From Arthrobacter sp. MMS18-M83 (GTDB lineage Bacteria; Actinomycetota; Actinomycetes; Actinomycetales; Micrococcaceae): DNA of 64,000 bases. Each line of letters opens with the position of its first letter. Within the stretch, counting starts at the first letter, position 1. This document shows positions 26,197 through 35,150 of the stretch, one piece after another. Made by a program: the position numbers and the translations under genes. The DNA is taken from the NCBI RefSeq assembly GCF_026683955.1, contig NZ_CP113343.1:310001-374000 (forward strand), written 5' to 3'. Under the pieces are notes generated by a model. It made no database searches, was not told the DNA's origin, and saw only the letters and a program-made list of their open reading frames with translations.

Positions 26197-26363
26197 GGTT
26201 CTTGCTCCATTCGCTCGGCTGCGCACTTCAATAGGCCGCCGCTTCAATCGGCTGACCGCTTCGATGCGGCCAGCCGGGCAGATTGCCAAGCTTCAGGACA
26301 TACCTTGGAGGGGCGGACGGGGAGCATGATTACCATTGAGTGGGAATCCGGTCAGGAGGAAGT
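26197..26363. promoter_or_regulatory. Divergent promoter region between two IclR-controlled modules
   Basis: 167 bp between the minus-strand flavoprotein gene and the plus-strand IclR gene. AGGAGG at about 26353-26358 is the ribosome-binding site of the latter. It must hold both promoters; no consensus or palindrome could be assigned securely. Confidence 0.5.
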
Positions 26364-27149
26364 GTGGCCAACTCGGCATCGGGCGAGTCGATCATCAGGC
26401 GGTTCATCACGATCATCAGCGCTTTCGACGACAAACACACGTCCATGAGCGTCGCCGAACTCGGCCGCCGTACCGGGCTTCCCGTGACCACAAGCTACCG
26501 GCTGGTCAACGAACTCCTGCTCGAGCGCCTCCTCGAACGCGACACCAGCGGGGACATCCAACTGGGAACCCGGATGTGGGAGCTCGCCTCCCGGGGATCC
26601 AAAACGCTGGGCCTGCGGGAAGCGGCGTTGCCTTTCATGGAGGACGTGCAATCGGTGGTCCAGCACAGCACCACCCTGGGCGTGCTGGATTCGGACGAGG
26701 TCCTGTATATCGAAAGGCTCGGCAGCACTTCGACCATCGTGGACATCACCAAGATCGCCGGCCGCCTTCCCGTGCACGCCACGTCCTCCGGAATGGTACT
26801 GCTGGCCAATTCCCCTTCGGCCTACCAGGACATGCTCCTGTCGCGTCCCCTCACCAAGTACACCGAAACAACCCTGACCGACCCCGCCGTGCTGCGCCGA
26901 CACCTGGCCGAGGTCAGGCAACGCGGTTTCGCTGCCATGCCCGGGGTGATCGTGCCCGAATCCAGCGGCATCGCCGTCCCTGTCTACGGTCCAGACAATA
27001 CTGTGGTGGCCGCACTCAGCGTGGTGGTGCCGCGGGACGAGGAAAATGTCTCCGCCCGCGTGCCTGTCCTCATGGCCGCCGCCCGCGGTATCTCCCGTGC
27101 CTTGGGCTGGCGCGGCAAACTCAAGGGCACCCTCCGCCAAAGCCACTAA
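26364..27149 (+). CDS. IclR-family transcriptional regulator (second paralogue)
   Basis: 261 residues from GTG 26364, directly behind a strong AGGAGG. HTH: FITIISAFDDKHTSMSVAEL, GRRTGLPVTTSYRLVNELLL; effector domain: TLGVLDSDEVLYIERLGS, HATSSGMVLLANSP, ESSGIAVPVYG. Divergent from the KstD-like operon and in front of the SDR, flavoprotein and Dabb genes, it probably controls one or both sides. Confidence 0.93.
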   Translation: MANSASGESIIRRFITIISAFDDKHTSMSVAELGRRTGLPVTTSYRLVNELLLERLLERDTSGDIQLGTRMWELASRGSKTLGLREAALPFMEDVQSVVQHSTTLGVLDSDEVLYIERLGSTSTIVDITKIAGRLPVHATSSGMVLLANSPSAYQDMLLSRPLTKYTETTLTDPAVLRRHLAEVRQRGFAAMPGVIVPESSGIAVPVYGPDNTVVAALSVVVPRDEENVSARVPVLMAAARGISRALGWRGKLKGTLRQSH

Positions 27150-27259
27150 GGGATACATTTTCCGTTCATCGGCAATCCCGTGGTTCCCGTCACAGCTCCC
27201 CTGCGACTCTGCTAGGACGCAGCAAGAGGCCGCAGTGTCGCGGCAGGAGGAGCACCACA

Positions 27260-28021
27260 ATGAACCACACACCACACCGCGTGGCCGGGAAGACCGCCGT
27301 CGTGACCGGCGGACGCGGAGACTTGGGAAGCGCCACCGCGGCGCTCCTCGCCCATCACGGCGCGAAGGTCGCGAGCCTTGACGTGGCGGGAATTCCTGCC
27401 ACGGTGCGCCACGAAAACATCAAAGAGTACGACGTCGATGTCACCAGCGAGGACAGCGTCGCCGAAGCAATCCGCCGGGTCAGCGACGACTTTGGCGCTC
27501 CCGACATCCTGGTCAATGCAGCCGGCATCATCGGTCCGGCCGGCGCATCCCACACTGCCTCAGTGCCAGATTTCGACCTCATTTTCAACGTCAACGTCAA
27601 AGGCGTCTGGCTCATGACCAAGCATGTGGTTCCGGGAATGATCGGCAACGGTGCCGGGAGCATCATCAATTTCTCCTCCATCCACGGCATCACCGGTGGC
27701 AGGAACGTGCCGCTCTACCACGCAACCAAGGGCGCCGTCCGGCTCCTGAGCAAATCCGACGCGGCGGCCTACGGCGCCTACGGAATCCGGGTGAACTCCA
27801 TCCATCCAGGCTCGATGAATACCCGCATGAGCCGCCGCTCCGCCGAGCAATCCGACATCGGGCCCGAGGCCTACTACAAGCAGTTGGTGGGCTCCAACCC
27901 CCTGCCGCGGCAGGGCGAGCCGAACGAGATTGCCTACGGGGTGCTTTACCTGGCCTCGGATGAATCCCGTTTCACCACGGGTTCGGAACTCGTGATCGAC
28001 GGCGGCTACACGGCCGTCTGA
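27260..28021 (+). CDS. Short-chain dehydrogenase/reductase (SDR)
   Basis: 253-residue classical SDR: cofactor motif TGGRGDLGSATAALL, NNAG-equivalent LVNAAGI, catalytic Ser in INFSSIHG, YHATKGA (Tyr-x3-Lys), and C-terminal FTTGSELVIDGGYTAV. An acidic residue (SLDVAG) after beta-2 suggests NAD(H) preference. ATG 27260 follows CAGGAGGAG. An open frame extends far upstream but overlaps the IclR gene and is not coding. Likely oxidises an alcohol formed in the pathway to a ketone for the flavoprotein downstream (inference). Confidence 0.92.
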   Translation: MNHTPHRVAGKTAVVTGGRGDLGSATAALLAHHGAKVASLDVAGIPATVRHENIKEYDVDVTSEDSVAEAIRRVSDDFGAPDILVNAAGIIGPAGASHTASVPDFDLIFNVNVKGVWLMTKHVVPGMIGNGAGSIINFSSIHGITGGRNVPLYHATKGAVRLLSKSDAAAYGAYGIRVNSIHPGSMNTRMSRRSAEQSDIGPEAYYKQLVGSNPLPRQGEPNEIAYGVLYLASDESRFTTGSELVIDGGYTAV

Positions 28022-28067
28022 TTGCCGCTGCGGCACCTCGAACAATTCCTCTTTGAAAGGCAACAAA

Positions 28068-29738
28068 ATGAAATTCGTCCATGGGACCGAGTCGGACAGC
28101 TACGACGTCGTCGTGGTCGGCTCCGGCGCCGGGGCCCTCACCGCGGCGGCCACGGCCGCGCGCGCGGGGAAGTCCGTCGTCGTCCTCGAAAAAAGCGCCC
28201 TGCTGGGCGGAACATCCGCGGTGTCCGGCGGCATGCTGTGGGTGGCCGACAATCATCACGCCCGCGACGCCGGAATCACCGATTCGAAAGAGGCGGCCGC
28301 CGAGTATGTGCGCGCCGTGGCCCGCGGCCGCGGCCGCGCGGAACTCCTGGACGCTGCCCTGAACTACGGCGACCAGATGCTGCGCTTCGTCGAGGAGGAA
28401 TGTGGCCTTCGCTTCATCTTCCTCAACAACTTCCCGGACTACCGCCAGGATTTGCCTGGCGCCGTGGAAGGCGGCCGCACCGTGGAGCCGCAGTTGTTCA
28501 ATAAGCAGGACGCGCTCGGCACTCTGAGCGATCACGTCCGAACCGATGGACGCGCGCCATTCACGATGCAGGAATACGAAGCCTGGGGCGCCTTCACTAA
28601 GTTCCCTTGGGAGGAACTGAACCGCCGCCAGGGTGACGGACTGGTCGCCAAAGGCCAGGCCCTCGTGTCCATGCTGCTCGCCAGCCTGGTGCGCGACGGT
28701 GCCGCTCTCGCCACCGGCGCGCGAGGGCACCGGCTCCTTACGGACGGAATCCGGGTGACCGGCGTCGAGCTCGAATCCGGGGAGCAGATCCGCGCGAACG
28801 ACGCCGTGGTCCTCGCCACGGGCGGTTTCGAATGGGACAAGGCGCTGGCGGACTCGATGCTCGCGTCGCGGCTGTACACGATGTGCTCGCCCCCTTCGAA
28901 CACGGGCGATGGCCTGCGGATGTCCCAGCGCATCGGCGGCCAGACCCGAGGCACCCGCGAAGCATGGTGGGCGCCCATGTCGATCACCGGCGACACCCGC
29001 GACGGGCAGCCCATCGGGACGCTCCTTCGCTTCGAACGGCAAGGACCGGGCTCGATCATGGTGAACCGCCACGGCCGCCGCTTCGCCAACGAATCGCAGA
29101 ACTACAACGATCTTGCCCGCTGCCTCCAGTCCTGGGACTCCCCCAGGAACCAGACACTGAACACTCCCGCGCACGTGATCGTCGACCACGCCTACATGGA
29201 GTCCTACGGCATCCTGTCCCACCGCGTCGGCCAGCCCACGCCCGCATACCTCATCGAGGCACCGACCCTGGAGGAACTTGCCGCGAAGATCAACGTGCCT
29301 GCCGAGAACCTGACGGCGACGGTGGCCCGCTTCAACGAGTTCGCCGTCAAAGGCGAGGATCCGGACTTCGGCCGCGGCGAAAGCGCCTACGACAAGTACT
29401 GGGGCGAGGACGACAGCCCGTGGCCGAATCCGTCCTTAGGTCCGCTGAAGAGCGGCCCGTACTATGCCATGGAAGTGGTCAACGGAGCTTTCGGAACCAA
29501 CGGAGGCGTCGCCACGGATGGACACGCCAGGGTCCTCGACGTCGACAACCAGCCCATCCCCGGTTTGTTTGCGGCGGGCAACACCACCGAAAACGCCTAC
29601 GCAGCCGGTTATCCGGGCGCCGGCGCCACCCTCGGCCCGATCATGACCATGGGCTACATCGCCGGACGCACAATCGCCGGCCAGGATTTGGACTATGTCC
29701 CCGCCGCCGTATCATCCGCGGCACCGATTGGAGCCTGA
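28068..29738 (+). CDS. FAD-dependent oxidoreductase, KstD/fumarate-reductase type (second paralogue)
   Basis: 556 residues: VVVVGSGAGALTAAATAARAG, LLGGTSAVSGGMLWV, and C-terminal AYAAGYPGAGATLGPIMTMG. Same family as the protein at 24478-26196 with shared landmarks (GEDPxFGRGxS, PNPxLxPxxxGPYYA). Start ATG 28068 behind AAAGG. Follows the SDR by 46 bp and precedes the Dabb gene by one base. Confidence 0.9.
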   Translation: MKFVHGTESDSYDVVVVGSGAGALTAAATAARAGKSVVVLEKSALLGGTSAVSGGMLWVADNHHARDAGITDSKEAAAEYVRAVARGRGRAELLDAALNYGDQMLRFVEEECGLRFIFLNNFPDYRQDLPGAVEGGRTVEPQLFNKQDALGTLSDHVRTDGRAPFTMQEYEAWGAFTKFPWEELNRRQGDGLVAKGQALVSMLLASLVRDGAALATGARGHRLLTDGIRVTGVELESGEQIRANDAVVLATGGFEWDKALADSMLASRLYTMCSPPSNTGDGLRMSQRIGGQTRGTREAWWAPMSITGDTRDGQPIGTLLRFERQGPGSIMVNRHGRRFANESQNYNDLARCLQSWDSPRNQTLNTPAHVIVDHAYMESYGILSHRVGQPTPAYLIEAPTLEELAAKINVPAENLTATVARFNEFAVKGEDPDFGRGESAYDKYWGEDDSPWPNPSLGPLKSGPYYAMEVVNGAFGTNGGVATDGHARVLDVDNQPIPGLFAAGNTTENAYAAGYPGAGATLGPIMTMGYIAGRTIAGQDLDYVPAAVSSAAPIGA

Positions 29739-29739
29739 C

Positions 29740-30030
29740 ATGATCCGACACACTGTGCTCTTCAAGTTCAAGCCCGGATTCCCGCCTGCCGACAAGCAGA
29801 GCTGGATCGACGGACTCGACACCATGAGGGGCAGGATCCCCGGCATGGTGAGCCTGACCCACGGTCCTGACGTCCTCAACCAAGAGCGCTCGTTCGACTA
29901 CGCCATTGTGGCCGACTTCGAAAAGGTCGAGGACATCGCGGTTTACAACACCCACCCGCTCCACGAGCCGCTCAAGGCATATTCGTTCCCCAACAGCGAG
30001 CAGATTTTGTCTGTGGATTTCGCGTTGTAA
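29740..30030 (+). CDS. Dabb (stress-responsive alpha/beta barrel) protein
   Basis: 96-residue Dabb-domain protein: MIRHTVLFKFKPG at the start, the middle RSFDYAIVADFEKVEDIAVY and the end THPLHEPLKAY. Dimeric ferredoxin-like barrels of this family include cyclases and hydrophobic-ligand binders; many in catabolic clusters have unknown roles. ATG 29740 is one base after the preceding stop, so translation is coupled. Confidence 0.88.
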   Translation: MIRHTVLFKFKPGFPPADKQSWIDGLDTMRGRIPGMVSLTHGPDVLNQERSFDYAIVADFEKVEDIAVYNTHPLHEPLKAYSFPNSEQILSVDFAL

Positions 30031-30062
30031 GGATTCCCTGGGGATGACCGGAAGGAGTTGAG

Positions 30063-30233
30063 ATGTCTATTGGAATCGACCACCACGCATTAAGTTGGCA
30101 ACGCAGTCCTGATGCTCTAGAAGGACCCCCTGTGGAGTGTCCCGCCGCCGCGACCAGGACCGAACAGCTCCGCGATGGTGAGGAGTTTGTTTCCGCACCG
30201 TGGATGGGGCTCCACTACAAAATCGAACCTTGA
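30063..30233 (+). CDS. Small ORF with strong RBS (56 aa), perhaps truncated operon gene
   Basis: ATG 30063 sits 6 nt behind GGAAGGAG, an excellent ribosome-binding site, 32 bp after the Dabb stop. The product starts MSIGIDHHALSWQ and ends FVSAPWMGLHYKIEP. No family recognised. The strong RBS and operon position suggest the 5' end of a larger gene cut by recombination, or a genuine small protein. Confidence 0.45.
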   Translation: MSIGIDHHALSWQRSPDALEGPPVECPAAATRTEQLRDGEEFVSAPWMGLHYKIEP

Positions 30234-30765
30234 TGGAACCGAAAAGTTCAGAGGCTCTCCTTTAGCGCCAATACATGAAACCCTCCTTCCTGAACAAGTG
30301 CAAGGGGCGGCCCTTTGGCTCTACTCACGCCGCGGCAAAAGCAGGGTGACGACGCGGAAACGGCTCGCTGACACGGAGAAGGCCTGACGACACCGGACGG
30401 ATGCTCGGGCGACTGTCCATTTCTGTCGAATCGCAAGTTTGATCAGACCTTTGCAGAGGAAGTCTAGTCCCGCATTTCTGCAGCTGGCGTGTCGAGAACG
30501 GAAGAAAGCAGGACCCGCGCTGACTTCAACTCATCACGGACGCGCTACTCGCAGAATCTAGCCGTTATCCGTGCGATGCAGGAACAATGACGTGTCACCC
30601 TATTTCATCGTTTCCGTGGGGTAAACGTGTGGCGCACGTAGACCAGATCGAGTTTCACCGGAGTCTAACGCCGCGGCCCCGGGCTGAATATATTCACTCA
30701 CGACCACCTGCACACTTTTTGGTCCTTCCTGGGAATCGCGCCTCCGAACCTCATCGGAGCTCGCA
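30234..30765. other. Intergenic region, no gene recognised
   Basis: About 530 bp between the P450-linked modules and the TetR-amidase module. No coherent frame; probably a module junction. Confidence 0.5.
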
Positions 30766-31397
30766 TTAATTCGACGGCTGGGCCACAGCGGCAGCTACCG
30801 TCGCAAGCCTCTCCAGTGCTCTTTCCGCATTGTTTAGAAGTACGAGCAGGTCATGTTCCTGCCTCTTTTCCTGCCACGCAGCCACTGTTGCTGCACTAAG
30901 GGCGAGCAACAAATGGGCCAGTTCCATGGTCTCTACCGCGGAGGCCTCGGAGAATTCCGGGAAGAACGCAGTTTGAGGAGAATCCGGTCCTGCAACATTC
31001 GCTGCTGTTCGCCAGCAACCCTGTCAGCCACTTCAGGCGCCCTCGCCGAAGCTTGCCTAAAGAGCGAGTAGCCTTCCAACCCCGCTTCTTCCACCTGATG
31101 GGTCATCCTGACCCAACAGCGCCAAAGGTTATTCAGAATGCCGGGTTCATTCGGATCTATCGCATCAAATTCAGCAAGAATTCGGGCATTCTTGCTCCGC
31201 ATGAAGATGAGAAGCAGGTCCTCCTTCGTCGGAAACAGCCGGGTGACCGTCCGGATGGAACAGCCAGCCGCAGACGCGACCTGATCCATTGTCACGTTCG
31301 AGAACCCATGCTCGGCAAAGAGAATCCAGGCTTTCGTCTCGATATCCTCGGCCTTCCGCCGACGTGCAGGCGAGATCGCCAACTCCGCATGCTGCAT
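30766..31397 (-). pseudogene. TetR-family regulator, single-base frameshift
   Basis: From ATG 31397 (behind GGAAGGAG) the frame encodes a TetR HTH (FSNVTMDQVASAAGCS, IRTVTRLFPTKEDLL) and most of a ligand domain, then shifts at about 30965 and stops early at 30933. In the neighbouring frame the protein continues with FFPEFSEASAVETMELAHLL and on to ALERLATVAAAVAQPSN, ending with TAA at 30766-30768. One extra base in the AA at 30965-30966 would give a continuous protein of about 210 residues. The gene is divergent from the amidase, and twin palindromes lie between. Confidence 0.82.
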
Positions 31398-31438
31398 GCC
31401 CGCTCCTTCCATCCGCTTAAAGCCGACCATACCAGCTC

Positions 31439-31486
31439 TTGACAGTTTTGACCGAGTCGGTCATTCTAAACTGACCGAGTCGGTCA
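31439..31486. promoter_or_regulatory. Twin TetR operators overlapping a promoter
   Basis: TGACCGAGTCGGTCA, a perfect 15-bp palindrome, occurs at 31449-31463 and again at 31472-31486 (centres 23 bp apart). A TTGACA at 31439-31444 and CATTCT at 31462-31467 with 17-bp spacing make a good promoter for the amidase, with both operators placed to block it. The divergent TetR gene is the obvious repressor. Confidence 0.85.
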
Positions 31487-31519
31487 CTGTGAACTGGCTC
31501 ATACCAAGATTGGATTGTT

Positions 31520-32944
31520 ATGAACGAATTGACATGGATGCCGGCTACGGAGATCCGCGAAAAAATCGTAAGCGGGGAAGTGTCCTCGCGTGAGGTGCTG
31601 GAACACTTCATTGAGCGGATTGAACGGCTGAACCCGACGCTGAAAGCCTTCGTCCACCTGGACCTTGACGGTGCCCGTGCACGCGCTACTGAACTGGACG
31701 AATCTCTGGCCCGTGGGGAAACTCCGGGGCCTCTTCATGGCCTTCCGATCTCCGTCAAGGAGAACCTGAGCGTTGCAGGGATGCCTTACAGCTTCCCCCG
31801 CATGGGTGAATACGGTGTCGCCTGCTACGATGCCATCGCTGTCGAACGGCTGCGCGCAGCCGGGGCGATCATTGTCGGCACGAACACCATGATGGGAACG
31901 TCGAGGCCTAAAGGTGTGACCGCCCGACCTGAAGCGCCGGACCTGGGCGCGTTCAACTGGGACGCTGAGACGCGGAGCCCTTGGGACATCGACCGGGTTC
32001 CTGGCTGGTCGAGCTCGGGCGGTGCAGCTACCGCTGCCGCTCGTCTCCTCCCCTTGGCAATCGGCAGTGACGGCGGCGGATCAACGCGCCTGCCGGCCGC
32101 GTTCTCAGGGGTCGTCGGCGTTCATCCCACCCGTGGACTTGTTCCCTATGTCGACTACCGGCAACCAAAATTCCGCGTGTCCGCGACAAACGGTGCCCTC
32201 ACGCGCAACGTCAAGGACGCAGCTCTGGTCACGCAGGCCCTGGCCGGGCCCGACGCCCGTGATTACCTTGCAATCCAGACCCAGCCCCAGGACTACATGA
32301 AGGAAATCTCCGGCGGCGTTCAGGGATGGAAGTTTGCTTGGACAGACACGTTCGGCAACACCGAACAGTACGCCCAGCCCCACAGCAGCGCCATCATAGA
32401 CCAGGTCCGCCAAGCCGCATGGAAGCTTGCCGACATCGGAGCCAGCATCGACCACGCTGACATCAGCTTCGAAGCACTGGGCCGTGGCGGCGGACCCGGC
32501 GAAGGGGAACCATTCGTGTACGAAATCGAGATAGCTCCTGTGAACAAGACACCCATGCCCAAGGTCGACCCCGAGGCCTACCGCGCCAACGCCGAGTGGC
32601 GGGCCAGCACATGGAATGAAATGCACCGGGCCTTCGACAACTATGACCTGGTGCTCTCCGTCACCAGCCAGGAGGTCGCCCCAACCTTCGAGGACTGGAA
32701 GCAGAACTGGGAAACCGACAAATGGGGCAACAAGCGCGGCGGATACGCAGGGGTCTACACGAGCCACACCAGCTTCCTCAACGTCATCGGGCTCCCAGCC
32801 GTTTCCATCCCGTGCGGACTCCACAACGGCCTTCCCATCTCGTTGCAGATCATCGGCCCGGCCTCCAGCGAACACCGGATCTTCCAGGCCGCATCAGCGA
32901 TCGAAGGCGCCGTTGGCTTCTCCCACCGGCCGGCCATCAGCTAA
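31520..32944 (+). CDS. Amidase-signature-family amidohydrolase
   Basis: 474-residue AS-family enzyme hydrolysing amide bonds. Catalytic triad visible: Lys in PISVKENLS, cis-Ser in WSSSGGAATAA and Ser nucleophile in GSDGGGSTRLPAAF. The rest follows the family (GVVGVHPTRGLVP, LNVIGLPAVSIPCG). ATG 31520. Probably co-transcribed with the MFS transporter 51 bp downstream and repressed by the TetR protein. Substrate unknown; ammonia released would feed glutamate metabolism. Confidence 0.93.
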   Translation: MNELTWMPATEIREKIVSGEVSSREVLEHFIERIERLNPTLKAFVHLDLDGARARATELDESLARGETPGPLHGLPISVKENLSVAGMPYSFPRMGEYGVACYDAIAVERLRAAGAIIVGTNTMMGTSRPKGVTARPEAPDLGAFNWDAETRSPWDIDRVPGWSSSGGAATAAARLLPLAIGSDGGGSTRLPAAFSGVVGVHPTRGLVPYVDYRQPKFRVSATNGALTRNVKDAALVTQALAGPDARDYLAIQTQPQDYMKEISGGVQGWKFAWTDTFGNTEQYAQPHSSAIIDQVRQAAWKLADIGASIDHADISFEALGRGGGPGEGEPFVYEIEIAPVNKTPMPKVDPEAYRANAEWRASTWNEMHRAFDNYDLVLSVTSQEVAPTFEDWKQNWETDKWGNKRGGYAGVYTSHTSFLNVIGLPAVSIPCGLHNGLPISLQIIGPASSEHRIFQAASAIEGAVGFSHRPAIS

Positions 32945-32995
32945 CGCAGCCCCTTCCCGCGCACCTTCCTCCTTCTAACATTGATTGAGAGAACC

Positions 32996-34312
32996 ATGAG
33001 TACTGCAACAATTAACAGGACCGGCGGCAAGACCGCCAGGCTCCAGCTCTTGGCGGCCAGCGTAGGCACCGTCGTTGAATCGTTCGACTGGATCATCTAT
33101 GCCGTTCTGGCACCGTATTTCGCAGGCCAGATGTTCGCCGGATCCAATCCAGCAGCGCAACTCCTCTCGACCTACCTGGTCTTCGCTATCGGCTTTATTG
33201 TCCGGCCCCTGGGTGCTGTTATTATGGGCCGGTTAGTTGACAGGCGCGGGCGGCGTTTCGGGCTGATTCTGTCGGTATGGATCATCTCGGTCGGGTCCGT
33301 CATTATCGCTTTGACACCCACGGCATCGGTCATCGGCATCTGGGCGGCCATCATCATCGTCCTGACACGGATGGGCCAGGGAATATCCGTCAGTGGTGAG
33401 CAGGCTGCCGCCGGAACCTACCTCGTGGAGACAGCCCCGCGTAACCGGGTATACCTCTTCGGATCCATAGGAAGCTCGGCAACTTACATCGGACAGATGC
33501 TCGCCCTTGGAACCGTGGCAACCCTGCTGTCCGTCCTCGGCCAGGAAGCCCTTCAAAATGGCGGCTGGCGCTGGGGCTTTTCGATCTGCGGACTGCTTGG
33601 CATCATAGCTTCTTGGATCCGGCGCATCGCCCCCGAAAGCGAAGTCTTTGAGAAGGAAGCAAAGGCTGATCCCCAGCCGGTCCTGCCCGTTCTCAAGGCG
33701 CACTGGCGCCAATCGTTGGCGGTATTCATGATGTTGATTCCGGCGACCATGGGCTTGTACTTTGTCACCTCCTACATGCCGGTCTACCTCAACTCGACCG
33801 GAGCGGCCACCAAGGAGCAGGTGGCCGTCATTCTTCCCTGGCTGACCATGTTCCTCATCGCAGTGATCATCGTTGCAGGAGCGGTGGCTGACCGCGTCGG
33901 AGGACTTCGCATGGCGAGAGCGTCCTACATTTTCCTGGCCGTCTGCACGGTTCCCATCATTCTGGGCATGAGCAGCCGCACGTTGCCGGTAGTCGGCGGG
34001 TCGATTGTCTACCTTATCGGGCTAGGCGCTGTGACAGCGCCCTTCGCGGTCTTGGCTCCCCAGCTGTTCCCCGCCCGCGTCAGGGCCATGGGAGCCGCAC
34101 TGCCTTCGATGCTGGCGGTTGCCGTCTTCGGAGGAACATTCCCCCTCGTAGCCCAGGCAATGCTTACCAATAACGCCCTGGGATTCCTTCCCTACTACAT
34201 CGGTGCAGGGGCTCTTGTAGGGCTCATCGGGTCCTTCGTCATCCGTCACAAAGACCTTAAAGACATTCAGGTCGCTCCCAAAACGGAATCGGCCGTGCCA
34301 ACACTTCCCTGA
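32996..34312 (+). CDS. MFS transporter, metabolite:H+ symporter (MHS) type
   Basis: 438 residues with 12 predicted transmembrane helices. MHS features: VGTVVESFDWIIYAVLAPYF in helix 1, loop motif MGRLVDRRGRR, and RMGQGISVSGEQAAAGTYLV in helix 4-5. Members import organic acids and similar metabolites. It follows the amidase, so it likely brings in the amide substrate or a related compound. ATG 32996 with GAGAG upstream. Confidence 0.92.
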   Translation: MSTATINRTGGKTARLQLLAASVGTVVESFDWIIYAVLAPYFAGQMFAGSNPAAQLLSTYLVFAIGFIVRPLGAVIMGRLVDRRGRRFGLILSVWIISVGSVIIALTPTASVIGIWAAIIIVLTRMGQGISVSGEQAAAGTYLVETAPRNRVYLFGSIGSSATYIGQMLALGTVATLLSVLGQEALQNGGWRWGFSICGLLGIIASWIRRIAPESEVFEKEAKADPQPVLPVLKAHWRQSLAVFMMLIPATMGLYFVTSYMPVYLNSTGAATKEQVAVILPWLTMFLIAVIIVAGAVADRVGGLRMARASYIFLAVCTVPIILGMSSRTLPVVGGSIVYLIGLGAVTAPFAVLAPQLFPARVRAMGAALPSMLAVAVFGGTFPLVAQAMLTNNALGFLPYYIGAGALVGLIGSFVIRHKDLKDIQVAPKTESAVPTLP

Positions 34313-34392
34313 CCTCAACTCAGGACACAGAACTGAGGATGGAGCGATCAGGATGCCGGTCCGTTGCCCTGAATCGTGTGCGGTAGAGGTGA

Positions 34393-34428
34393 CCGGGTCC
34401 TTCCGTGTTGCGATGCGGAAGGACCCGG
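34393..34428 (+). terminator. Rho-independent-like terminator after MFS gene
   Basis: CCGGGTCCTTCCG (34393-34405) and its exact reverse complement (34416-34428) with a 10-nt loop, 80 bp after the MFS stop. No long T-run follows, as is common in actinobacteria. Confidence 0.75.
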
Positions 34429-34639
34429 CGGCCTTGGAGTGAGCCGAGCCGCCTATCTAGTAGGCCTTGATGCATTGTTCCACTATGAGATGGATAAGTG
34501 ACCTTGTCGTCATCGATCGCTTGCAGCGCTCTGTTGCGCGCCGCAGGTACATCACGGTCGTGTTCTATCCTGATGGCGAATCCTCCGAAGGCCTGACCAT
34601 GAGAGAGAAGTCCGGCGCTCCCTGGGTGCCTCGGAGTGC

Positions 34640-34900
34640 TCGCCCCCGAGACAGATCGTGGTCCCCGACCTGCGGCCGGCCCTCGCGATCATCCCGTTCA
34701 TCAGCGCCTAGAACGAGTACCTCCGGCCGTCGCTCATCATGCCGAAGTCGACCGCGCTCATCCAGGTCGGTGTCTCGGGCTTCCTCGGGGCCGAGGGCAA
34801 AACCTGGGGCGCCATCATGGCAGCGTACTCCCTCGCAGGGCTGCCGATCTTCCTCATCTACGTCTTCCTGCAGCGCTTCGTGCGGTCGGGGTTGAAGTAG
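34640..34900 (+). pseudogene. Carbohydrate ABC transporter permease remnant (C-terminal end)
   Basis: The frame ending at TAG 34898-34900 encodes the C-terminus of a MalG/UgpE-type sugar permease: VPDLRPALAIIPFISA, then NEYLRPSLIM, IQVGVSGFLGAEGKTWGAI, MAAYSLAGLPIFLIYVFLQ and RFVRSGLK. The conserved Trp before NEYL is replaced by an in-frame TAG (34709-34711). No upstream part of the gene is present. Confidence 0.75.
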
Positions 34901-35150
34901 AGGGACGAAACGACACACGATGCGACTGTTTGGGCGCCGAAAGGGGCCTTTGCAGGCGCGACTTGTCGCTACCGACCGCATGGCCTTGGAGGCGAACGCG
35001 TGTAGGGCGCCCACTCCGGGGACTACGCGCCATCGCGCATTTGACGCTCTCTGGACGGCGGGCGCTCGGGTGGCGATCATGAAGTAAGGCGCGAGGATCC
35101 GGCCCCCTAGGACCGCCCTGGGCGGCTCCGCGCGCCGGAGGCACAAGAGC

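Noticed and set aside
26336..27259. Long plus-strand open frame that would extend the SDR by about 300 residues upstream
   Set aside because: It overlaps the IclR gene in another frame, is arginine/proline-rich and has no RBS; the SDR fold begins at ATG 27260.
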